64,000 nt of DNA, from NCBI RefSeq assembly GCF_000696385.1, contig NZ_JJMN01000061.1, forward strand, positions 28,549-92,548. The letters are read 5' to 3'. The notes below the pieces were generated by a model, which was given only the letters and a program-made list of their open reading frames with translations, was not told the DNA's origin and made no database searches. Position numbers and translations under genes: made by a program. Positions 1-8,052 of the stretch are shown one piece after another. The stretch's first letter is position 1, and each line of letters begins with the position of its first letter. Origin of the DNA: Vibrio metoecus. GTDB taxonomy: Bacteria > Pseudomonadota > Gammaproteobacteria > Enterobacterales > Vibrionaceae.

Positions 1-627
1 CAATACTGCTTCGGGAAAGCGGTATAACTTTCGCTGTCTACCGTTGCAAGACTACGGATAAATAGACCATTCGGTTTACTCAACGTAATTTTGTACAGTG
101 TATGTGTCAACAACTTCTGCACGCGCGGCATCATGGGTTGGTAGAGCGAGTGGGCGGTTACCTGAGTGTTCTGGGTCGCCCACAATATCATTGATATAAA
201 ACGCGATGTCTTCTGCGGTAAACGGAGAACCATCGGACCATTTAACACCTTTGCGCAAAGTGATCACATATTCTGTGTTCTCTGCGTTAGAAGTAAAACC
301 GGTCGCCAAGTTTGGGATAACTTTTGAATAGGTGGTATCAAAGTTAAATAAATTATCGTATGCCACTGTGCGAATACGATGTCCATTATCAACAACGGTA
401 CCCACAAGATTTAACGTACCTCCATACTGGCCAACCGACTCATTCGGTTCAACCACCAATGGGTTTTCTGGCAAACGTTGTTCAACCGCTGGCAATTTAC
501 CTGCTTTGACTAACTCCGCTAATTGTGGGGCTTCATTATAAGTGGCGGCCCAAGTTGAAAAAGACAGCGCTGCCGCAACCGATAGTGCGATTTTGCCGAA
601 TATTGGAATAAGATTATGTTGTTTCAT
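1..627 (-). pseudogene. ABC transporter family 5 solute-binding protein, N-terminal part, frameshifted, runs off the left edge
   Basis: Periplasmic binding protein of the oligopeptide/oligosaccharide (SBP_bac_5) type, which would deliver ligand to an ABC permease. A signal peptide is visible (MKQHNLIPIF start, hydrophobic stretch, cleavage near STWA-ATYNE). The family block with YGGTL, ITLRKGVKWSDGSPFTAEDI follows. The frame stops at 76-78, but dropping one base near 93 restores KITLSKPNGLFIRSLATVD and stays open to position 1. So this is a frameshift, not a real end. It follows the DUF2264 gene by 49 bp on the same strand and probably shares its transcript, with permease genes expected off-window. 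Ligand is inferred from context to be a glycosaminoglycan-derived oligosaccharide; a peptide ligand is possible. Confidence 0.75.
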
Positions 628-676
628 CAGTCACTCCCTGATGTTTTTGATTGTCCAAGTTTAAGTTAACGCTGCT

Positions 677-2400
677 TCATGCAACGCTTTTACTTCCTGC
701 TGATACGTGAACCTCTAACTCCGTAATGCCTCGGTGCGTAACCCCAGAGATAGCTGGCACACAAGCGTGTGGGTAAAGGATGTTGGTATTTGGAGCACAG
801 GGGTAACAACGGTTTTCCCCAGGACCCCGAATTAATGTCAGTTCACTAAATAATTGTTCTGACTCAATGCGTTTTGATGCCGGTTCACTGTGGGTAAACC
901 ACGCACGCCAAGCGTCCACACAGTACCCCGTCTGAATGAAAGCCAATTCACGCTGGCTTTCAATTCGATGAATTCGAATTTCTTTTCCCTCTTTCAAGGT
1001 TTGGTAAGTCGTTACATCACAACCTGTAAAAGGTGACCATTCTGAAACTAATGTGTCGCCTATGCGGTAGGTTCTGTGATTCATTTTTCGTCCATACCAA
1101 CCATGTGTATCGGGGTGTTGTATCGCGAGAAGGTTGTCACCGATCCAACCTTGGCTGACCCAACGCAAGCTATCGATACAAAAACCATGTTGAGAGCTAT
1201 AGGCGAATTTGTAGTATTTGTCCGAACACTCGCGCAATTCACTGCTTCCCGGAGCATTACTGATGAGGTAACTGCCCCCATTTCGCCAAACTTGATGATG
1301 ATTGTTGACCCAAAAGGCCTCGGAATGAGGATTAAGAGGAATCACATCGCTTTGCCAAAACGGATGGTCATTTCCCAACGCTAATGCGTTAAACGCTTTA
1401 AAGGCCAGCAATGGAGAAGCGGAGCTGGTATAAAACTCACTCATCAAAAGATTAGGGTAAGCAAAGCCCGGCATCGGTGTGCCATTTAAATCCCAAATCG
1501 GTTGTTCTGCCCACCAGTTCATCCCCTGCGTCCATAACGTGCGCCACAAAGGTACATTGCGATGAGCAGGGAATAGTCGCGCCAATTCAGACCCAAAAAA
1601 GCCAAAATCGCAAAACGGTAATTCAGTGATCGACCGTACCCTAATTGGCCACCATCTGTACCAAACCAATTAACATAAGTTTCCGCGAACAGAACCGCTT
1701 GCTTAAGTAAATTGGGAACACGAGGACATTGCGGCTTCCAGCGGCAATACATCAATGCATAAAGTTGAAAGGCGAGCGGATTGTAATAATCCATCACCGA
1801 GTCACTGCCATCTTTGTACCAACCTTGTTCTAACTGCATCTGAGCAATCGCATTAAGGTCACTTTCGCACTCGCAATCGTCAATCCGAACACCCACACTC
1901 TGCAAAGCGGTGAGGATAAGTACTCGGAACCAATACCAATTATTTGGCGGTAAAGTCAGATGCTTTACCGATAGCAGCCAGAGTGCCAAATTTTGCTGCT
2001 CAGTCGAAGAAAAGGGAGACCAATAGACTTCAGGCGCTTCCACTAAAGCCATCGCAATGGCCGACATCTCCACCACACGTTGATCATAATCTTTGGCTTT
2101 CTGCCAATAATTGGGGGACTGAGGGTTGGTTCCCTCCATGATTTTCTGCGCCAACTGCTGATTTAGCTCTAGGCATAGTGTCTTCGCCGGCACCGCCAGC
2201 CAAAGTAGACGACAGTAATATTCGATTTGAGCCGTCTGTTCAGAATAGTGTGCAGCACCATAAGCTTGTGCATCCCAGTTCACCGAGCCCGCAACAACGG
2301 CAAGCTGTAAATCCGCAATTTTCTTTGTTAAATCATTAACATTGCTGCGGCGATTAAATGGTTTAGGTTGCTGAATTAGGTCTTTCAACCGCATGCACAT
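677..2400 (-). pseudogene. DUF2264 family protein, split by a one-base frameshift
   Basis: A protein of about 573 residues with no signal peptide. The first 270 residues and the last 310 lie in two frames that join in the middle of a conserved stretch (GRSLNYRFA followed by FFGSELARLFPAHR). The break is at an A homopolymer of six at 1595-1600; one more A restores the frame. The sequence is rich in Trp and Tyr, as expected of an alpha/alpha toroid. From memory, DUF2264 relatives in carbohydrate loci have been linked to beta-glucuronidase activity (GH154); I did not verify this. The start is supported by CAGGAG five bases upstream. It is first in a leftward unit with the solute-binding protein and has KdgR-like boxes upstream. 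A cytoplasmic role on imported uronate-containing oligosaccharides is inference. Confidence 0.75.
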
Positions 2401-2463
2401 GCTGACTCCTGAATGACATTTGCTGCTCTATTGAATTAATTTAATCGCACAAACAAATATTTT

Positions 2464-2478
2464 TGAAACGCTTTTTTA
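2464..2478. promoter_or_regulatory. Half KdgR-like box upstream of the DUF2264 gene
   Basis: TGAAACGCTTTTTTA: the left half matches the box seen elsewhere in this locus exactly, the right half poorly. It lies 64 bp upstream of the DUF2264 start. Weak on its own; listed because a better box lies at 2570. Confidence 0.3.
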
Positions 2479-2489
2479 TATTTATGATA

Positions 2490-2501
2490 TTTGGATCAAA
2501 A
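2490..2501 (-). promoter_or_regulatory. Shared 12-bp element (TTTTGATCCAAA) upstream of the DUF2264 gene
   Basis: On the minus strand this reads TTTTGATCCAAA. The identical 12-mer occurs on the plus strand at 4085-4096 before the sulfatase gene, and ATTTGATCGAAA occurs at 10820-10831 before the PL8 gene. Each is followed by an AT-rich stretch. Function unknown; a second operator or part of an activator site is possible. Confidence 0.4.
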
Positions 2502-2569
2502 CTCATCCCCATAAATCACAGTGATTAATTACCCCGATCACATTTTCATCATGAAAATTTCGTTTAATT

Positions 2570-2584
2570 TAAAAAGCCATTTCA
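2570..2584. promoter_or_regulatory. KdgR-like operator in the 2401-2734 intergenic region
   Basis: TAAAAAGCCATTTCA matches TGRAAYRNYRTTYCA at 13 of 15 positions. The 334-bp gap between the anSME and DUF2264 genes holds this box, the half box at 2464 and the shared element at 2490; I see no convincing gene in it. It probably controls the leftward DUF2264/solute-binding unit. Confidence 0.5.
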
Positions 2585-2734
2585 TTTATGAATTTCACAC
2601 AATGGAACGTATCAGATACTGGTTTCTTCGATGCGCGCTCAATGAAAAATAGCCACCAACAAGGACAAACATTGTGATGGGAAATAAGGCGCAGCCCCTT
2701 GCCATGAAAGGGCTACAACAAAAAAGGTTGGCAA

Positions 2735-3934
2735 TTATCCAAGGAAATCTTGGTACTGCTGCGCTGTTTTTCCGGCCCGTAAGCATTTGCCCATCGCACG
2801 CAAATAGGGGCGAAGATGAGTGAAAAACTGTTTATAGCCAGCGCAAAGATGATGTGGCGCAGTGAGCGAAAGCTCCTCTCGATCATTTAAGCGTTGTGCA
2901 GGACATGCGCCATGGCATAAATCCCATTGCGGACACCCTTGGCAATGAAGCTGGCTGCCTATGGGTTTACGTTCTGAAAAACTCTGTTGGATTGGGGTTT
3001 CAATTAGGTCGGGATAATCGTGTTCACGCAGATTACCCAGTTTGAATTCAGGAAAAACAAAGTGGTCACAACTGTACACATCGCCATTATGTTCAACCGC
3101 CAAGTTGTCGCCGCAACGTTGGGCATGCACACAGATCGATGAAGGCAAACCGAGACTCATGCCCAACGCATTATCAAAATGGCTGACAAACACTTGCCCG
3201 ATATGATGCTGACGCCACTCTTCAAAGACATCAATCATAAACTGGCCAAACTGCTGAGCACTCACACTGCGTGAAGAAATGCCTTCCCCCGCAATACTTT
3301 CCACTACCGGAATAAACTGAATGAACTGAGCGCCAAGCGAAACCAGATGCTGATAAACCCTTGTCCCGTGGTCTCCATTGTGCGCTTGCACCACAGTCAG
3401 CACATTGTATTCCACTCGATAACGCTGCAAACAACGCAGCCCTTTCACTACCGATTGGTAAGTACCTTGCCCACTGCGCGTCTTACGGAAGTGATCGTGC
3501 AGCTCTTCATCACCATCCAGACTGATGCCCACCAAAAATTGATGGTCGGCCAAAAATTGCGCCCATTCGTCATTAATGAGTACCCCATTGGTTTGTACGG
3601 TATTTGCAATGTGCATTCCCGGTCTCGCGTATCTGCGCTGTAAGGCCACCGCTTTACGATAAAAATCGATGCCACGCAGAGTGGGTTCACCACCCTGCCA
3701 GCCAAAAGTCACTTCACGACATCCCGCGGGCTGGCTTTCAATGTAGTTCCGCACATGCGCTTCTAGCAATGCATCATCCATATCAAAGCGATTTTGTCCG
3801 GGGTAATACTGGGTTTTATCGAGATAGAAACAGTAGGCACAATCGAGATTGCACAAAGGCCCAATCGGTTTTGCCAAGAGATGAAATGGCCGTTTTGCCG
3901 TTGGTTTGCGAGTAAAAATCCGTTGTTCTGACAT
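2735..3934 (-). CDS. Anaerobic sulfatase-maturating enzyme (radical SAM/SPASM)
   Basis: Cytosolic radical-SAM enzyme that oxidises the active-site Cys (or Ser) of a sulfatase to formylglycine. The radical-SAM cluster motif CNLDCAYC is near residues 28-35. It is followed by the GGEPTLRG block and, in the C-terminal 130 residues, the SPASM cysteines (CGDNLAV, CDHFVFP, CQGCPQWDLCHGACP). The length of about 399 residues is normal for the family. The start is placed at the ATG at 3934; a TTG one codon earlier is the only extension. It is divergent from the sulfatase gene at 4132, the expected client, which has a Cys-type motif. The 197-bp spacer has one KdgR-like box, so both genes are probably induced together. 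Confidence 0.92.
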   Translation of the reverse strand: MSEQRIFTRKPTAKRPFHLLAKPIGPLCNLDCAYCFYLDKTQYYPGQNRFDMDDALLEAHVRNYIESQPAGCREVTFGWQGGEPTLRGIDFYRKAVALQRRYARPGMHIANTVQTNGVLINDEWAQFLADHQFLVGISLDGDEELHDHFRKTRSGQGTYQSVVKGLRCLQRYRVEYNVLTVVQAHNGDHGTRVYQHLVSLGAQFIQFIPVVESIAGEGISSRSVSAQQFGQFMIDVFEEWRQHHIGQVFVSHFDNALGMSLGLPSSICVHAQRCGDNLAVEHNGDVYSCDHFVFPEFKLGNLREHDYPDLIETPIQQSFSERKPIGSQLHCQGCPQWDLCHGACPAQRLNDREELSLTAPHHLCAGYKQFFTHLRPYLRAMGKCLRAGKTAQQYQDFLG

Positions 3935-4061
3935 CAATAAAAATCCAGTGTAGGCATCCGACCCTGCAATGGTCGGACAAATTATCTTCCCAATCGATTC
4001 TATATATTTTTATCAAAACAACTTTTCATTTTTACTCTCAATGGAGGCTGAATCACAAATT

Positions 4062-4076
4062 TGAAATGGCGTTCCA
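4062..4076. promoter_or_regulatory. KdgR-like operator between the anSME and sulfatase genes
   Basis: TGAAATGGCGTTCCA fits TGRAAYRNYRTTYCA at all 15 positions and is the best match in the window. It lies 56 bp before the sulfatase start in a divergent spacer. Confidence 0.6.
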
Positions 4077-4084
4077 TTATAGAA

Positions 4085-4096
4085 TTTTGATCCAAA
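4085..4096 (+). promoter_or_regulatory. Shared 12-bp element (TTTTGATCCAAA) upstream of the sulfatase gene
   Basis: Identical to the minus-strand copy at 2490-2501 and close to the copy at 10820-10831. It lies 8 bp downstream of the KdgR-like box and 36 bp before the start codon. Confidence 0.4.
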
Positions 4097-4131
4097 GATA
4101 ATACTTAATTACGAGCAACAAGAGATAATTC

Positions 4132-5595
4132 ATGAGTAATACCCAACCCAATGTCATTATTCTGTATGCCGACGATTTAGGTTTTGGCGACTTAAGTTGC
4201 TATGGCGCGAATGACATTCCAACCCCGAATTTGGATCAACTCGCCGCAGAGGGGCTGAAGTTTGATCAAGCCTACGCCACTGCCGCAACCTGTACGCCTT
4301 CTCGCTACAGTTTATTGACGGGCAGTTACCCTTGGCGCAATCCTGATGCTGCGGTGTTACCCGGTGATGCCGCGCAAATCATTACCAGTGACGATGCGAC
4401 CTTAGCCAACTTGTTCCAAGAACACGGGTATGCCACCGGAATTGTCGGCAAGTGGCATCTTGGCTTGGGCAATGGGGAATTGGATTTTAATCAGGAGATC
4501 CAAGGTACACCGAATGATGTTGGTTTTGAACACTCCTTTATTATGGCAGCCACCAACGACCGCGTGCCTTGCGTTTATATCCAAAACCGCCAAGTCGCGA
4601 ATCTCGACCCCAACGACCCTATTCAAGTCACCTATGATTGGGACAAAGCCTTTCCTGAGGTACCCAATGGTCGCCAAAACCCAGAATTGCTGGACGTCAT
4701 GTACGATCACGGCCATGACGGCACCATCATCAATGGCATTAGCCGTATCGGCCATATGCGGGGTGGTAAATCGGCGTTATGGAATGATGAAACCATGGGA
4801 GAAGTCTTTGCGGATAAGGCCATATCCTTTATTGAGCAACATCAGCAACAGCCCTTCTTCTTGTATTACGCGCTTCATCAGCCGCACGTTCCTCGTATTC
4901 CTAACCCTAAATTTCGTGGCGTGACCCCACATGGTGTGCGTGGTGATGTGATTGTTGAAATGGATTGGTGTATCGGCAAAGTCCTCAAAAAAATCGATGA
5001 ACTTGGACTCAAAGACAACACCTTAGTGATCTTCTCCAGCGATAACGGCCCCGTACTTAACGATGGATACAAAGATCAAGCCATTGAACTCAATGGACAA
5101 CATCGTATGGCGGGACCGTTACGAGGCGGGAAATACAGCTTATTTGAGGGCGGAACACGGGTTCCCTTTATCGTCCGTTGGCCGAAGCAAATCGCTTCTG
5201 GTCAAAGCTCCGCGCTTTTTAATCAGGTCGACCTATACCATAGCTTCGCTCAGTTGCTCAACCGCCCGTTGACCCAAACAGAAGCCCCCGATAGCCAACC
5301 TTTACTCGACACCCTGTTAGGTAAAGATCCTATCGGGCGAAGTGACATGGTGCTAGAAGGTATGCAGTACAAAAAAGTGTTCCGAAACCAACGTTATGCT
5401 TATATTCCCGCACACGATGATGACTTTGTTTGCCAATACACGGGGAACGAGAAAGGTAACCAATCTTCACCTCAACTTTATGATTTAAAGGATGACGTTG
5501 GCCAGCTCACCAACTTAGCTGAACAAATGCCCGACTTGGTTCAAGAGTTAGAACAAGTGCTTAACCAAGCCATTCAGCAACCTAAAACTCGCTAA
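4132..5595 (+). CDS. Cytoplasmic type I sulfatase (formylglycine-dependent)
   Basis: Alkaline-phosphatase-superfamily sulfatase that removes sulfate esters. The metal-binding start (NVIILYADDLGFGDLSCYG), the modification motif CTPSRYSLLTG with Cys54, GKWHLG near residue 108 and the later SSDNGP block are all present. The CxPSR form is a substrate for the anSME encoded next to it. The length of 487 residues is typical of S1 sulfatases. No signal peptide or membrane segment is seen, so it should act in the cytoplasm on imported sulfated mono- or disaccharides, unlike most GAG sulfatases, which are exported. Substrate is inferred from the locus (chondroitin-type GalNAc sulfate or similar); the S1 subfamily cannot be set by eye. 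Confidence 0.9.
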   Translation: MSNTQPNVIILYADDLGFGDLSCYGANDIPTPNLDQLAAEGLKFDQAYATAATCTPSRYSLLTGSYPWRNPDAAVLPGDAAQIITSDDATLANLFQEHGYATGIVGKWHLGLGNGELDFNQEIQGTPNDVGFEHSFIMAATNDRVPCVYIQNRQVANLDPNDPIQVTYDWDKAFPEVPNGRQNPELLDVMYDHGHDGTIINGISRIGHMRGGKSALWNDETMGEVFADKAISFIEQHQQQPFFLYYALHQPHVPRIPNPKFRGVTPHGVRGDVIVEMDWCIGKVLKKIDELGLKDNTLVIFSSDNGPVLNDGYKDQAIELNGQHRMAGPLRGGKYSLFEGGTRVPFIVRWPKQIASGQSSALFNQVDLYHSFAQLLNRPLTQTEAPDSQPLLDTLLGKDPIGRSDMVLEGMQYKKVFRNQRYAYIPAHDDDFVCQYTGNEKGNQSSPQLYDLKDDVGQLTNLAEQMPDLVQELEQVLNQAIQQPKTR

Positions 5596-5605
5596 ACAGA
5601 ATGGA

Positions 5606-5623
5606 CTGTTCATAAATGAACAG
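5606..5623. repeat. Perfect inverted repeat just after the sulfatase gene
   Basis: CTGTTCAT and ATGAACAG (8-bp arms) flank a 2-base spacer 11 bp past the sulfatase stop codon. There is no T run after it, so it is a weak terminator candidate and could be a protein-binding site. Confidence 0.35.
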
Positions 5624-5879
5624 CCCTCTCATCCATACAGAGTCGTGTTATCGACTTCACATTCTGCTTTGAAAAATTTCAGAAAATTTGGGTTAGATAA
5701 TTTGTAATGTCACACTCAAAGACTTATTTCACAGAATAAACTTTCTGATGACTCCTAGTTTGTGATAGTTGTTGCCCAACAAGATCTCTAAACCGAAGAA
5801 TAAGTAGTCAGACACCGCTTACGGTTAAGTTGGTAGTCACTCCTCACTTCATCTATTTCATTATCAATAGGTCGCTTAA

Positions 5880-7975
5880 ATGCCTAGAAAACTGGCCGAA
5901 ACCGCAGCATCATTGCTGCAACTTGAACATATCGGGATAAGCCAATACGATGTTTCCCAACTCCTATGCCAGCATTTAAGTACGTTATTGCCAATAGCAG
6001 GCGCTCAAATCTGTCACCCCGCCGCACTGACTCTTTGCGCTTTACATGAAGGCTCTTGTTTAATCGAGTCTGACTTTGTCGACACACTCGATAGCACTTG
6101 GTGGCAATGGCTTTCCACACTCAGAAGAGATGCTGGATTTGTCCCTATTCCACACTCGTTATTGATTGAGCAAAGGTCTGCTTTAGTATGCCGCCTTTCT
6201 TTTGAGGAAGAGCATTCCACCGTACTGATTTTATTGCTAGAAGATGAACAACACTTTCGAGCTTATGCCGATGAATGGCATATGCTTTCCACCGTTTTGC
6301 AACAATTCTGGCTAACTCAATATATTAAACTGACTGCGGCAGAGAAGCGTCGTGCCGTAGATCACCAATATGGCCTAATTCTCAATAAACTACAGACACA
6401 GACTCGCCGTCATCAAGCCATGAGTAAAGTCGCACTCGGCGTCGCCGAACTGACGGCGGCCCGAACCGAATTCGATCTATTAAAACAGAGTGTTAAGTTG
6501 TTACGTGAAGAGTTGGGATTAGATCGTGTCGGTACTTTTCTCATTGATCATAAGGTGGGCCGCTACCACGGAGTGTTTGGAACCGATGACCAAGGCCAGT
6601 ATCGCGATGAATCCGATGATTACTATCCTTACACTCAACTTGACCCTCGATTTTTAGGCGTATTAAGCCAACCAGATAATTGGTTTCATTTAGTGTCAGA
6701 TATTACGCTTTATCATCAACACCAACCAATTGGGCATGGGTGGAATGCGATGGTGGTACTGCGCAACGAATCTCAAGAGCCCCTTCGGCTGGATTGCCAT
6801 GGATAATTTACTTACCCAAAAACCGTTTGATTTCGATATTCAAGAGGCATTAGAAGTCTTTGCTAAAACGGCTTCACGGATCCTCGTTGAAATTCGCCAT
6901 AACAACCGAGTTAGAATGATTAGCCAAGCACTCCAGTTGATGTCTCAAGCAAGAAATTCACTGGAAATCTGCCAACAAGCTGTCGAATTTTCAGTGTCTA
7001 AACTTGATATTGATCGCATTGGCATTTTTCTTCCTAGCGATTCTGAGCCGGATAAACTGCAAGGCACTTATGGCGTGGATACCGATGGTGTGATCCGTAA
7101 CGAAAGTTATTTTTCTATGCCTTATCCTGAATCGCCTTTATTTAATCAGGCCTATGCCACTCCGAATACGCTGATCATGCTCAATGATGTTCCGCTGTGG
7201 CATGACAGAAAAATGGTTGGCCATGGCTGGAATGCCGCGATTGCACTCTCAGTTGATAACCAATTGATGGCGCTAATCTGTGCCGATAATTTACTGCGAC
7301 AACGCCTACTTTCCTCGCATCAACATGAATTAATTCAGTTATTCACTCGTAACTTTGGCGAAATGCTGGCAAGGCTTCGAGGGCAAGAAAAAGACTCGAA
7401 AGATTAAACAAAAACTCTCGAAGAACGCATCACAGCTCGAACTAACGAGCTACAAAGCGTCAACCATAAGCTAGCACTCGCAGCTCGTACCGATAGTTTA
7501 ACTCAACTCTATAATCGACGAGCCTATGAAGAATTTATTCAAGAATATTGGCAAATCTACCAAAAACAACAACCTATCACACTTGCAGTGTTAGATTTAG
7601 ATGGATTTAAACAGGTCAATGATCAACTAGGACATCAGGCTGGAGATGAACTGCTTAAACAGTTCGCTAGTCTTTTGCAAGCCACATTCCAGCGATCTGG
7701 TGATCGTATCTGTCGTCTCGGAGGGGATGAATTTGCCGTCATCATGTGTGGTGCTGATCAACAAGCACATCACCATTTATTAAATCAATTGATCGCTAAG
7801 TTCGCTCAAGAAACAGCGCAACATTTTAACGGTCTTTCAGTGTCTATCGGATCTGCCACTATGACTCCCCAATCTCGATATGAACACCGATGGCTTTTTC
7901 AGCCTTGCCGATCGAGCACTTTATCAAGCGAAAGCCAATGGCAAACAGCAGTTGGTCATTTATCCCACACCTTGA
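5880..7975 (+). pseudogene. GAF/GGDEF diguanylate cyclase, broken by two frameshifts and one stop
   Basis: Would make c-di-GMP in response to a signal sensed by its N-terminal domains. Two related GAF-like modules are visible, each ending in GHGWNA (about residues 170-310 and 330-500). A coiled linker and a GGDEF domain follow, with the intact RLGGDEFAV motif and an upstream RSGD inhibitory site. Lesions: an extra C in the run at 6780-6783 (which restores EPFGWIAMDNLL), an in-frame TAA at 7405-7407 within DSKD-TKTLEERI, and a frame change between about 7861 and 7880, after which FSLADRALYQAKANGK runs to TGA at 7975. It has its own orientation inside the polysaccharide locus and no KdgR-like box was seen. 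Three lesions make real decay likelier than for the other broken genes. Confidence 0.8.
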
Positions 7976-7988
7976 TCAGAGAGCAAAC

Positions 7989-8039
7989 AGGGCTTACTCA
8001 CACGGGCTGCATTCACGCAGGCCTAATAGAGTAAGCCCT
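7989..8039. terminator. Inverted repeat between convergent genes, possible bidirectional terminator
   Basis: AGGGCTTACTC (7989-7999) pairs with GAGTAAGCCCT (8029-8039), an 11-bp perfect stem enclosing about 29 nt that can fold further (CTGC/GCAG). It lies between the end of the cyclase pseudogene and the end of the PL8 gene. There is no strong T tract on either side. Confidence 0.4.
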
Positions 8040-8052
8040 AGGAAGGATCGAA

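Noticed and set aside
2595..2786. 63-codon frame on the minus strand between anSME and DUF2264
   Set aside because: Overlaps the end of the anSME gene, no motif, no ribosome site.
7588..8034. Short GGDEF protein starting at GTG 7588 as an independent gene
   Set aside because: The same frame is open with family sequence back to 7408, and the end is off-frame after 7861; it is a fragment of the pseudogene.
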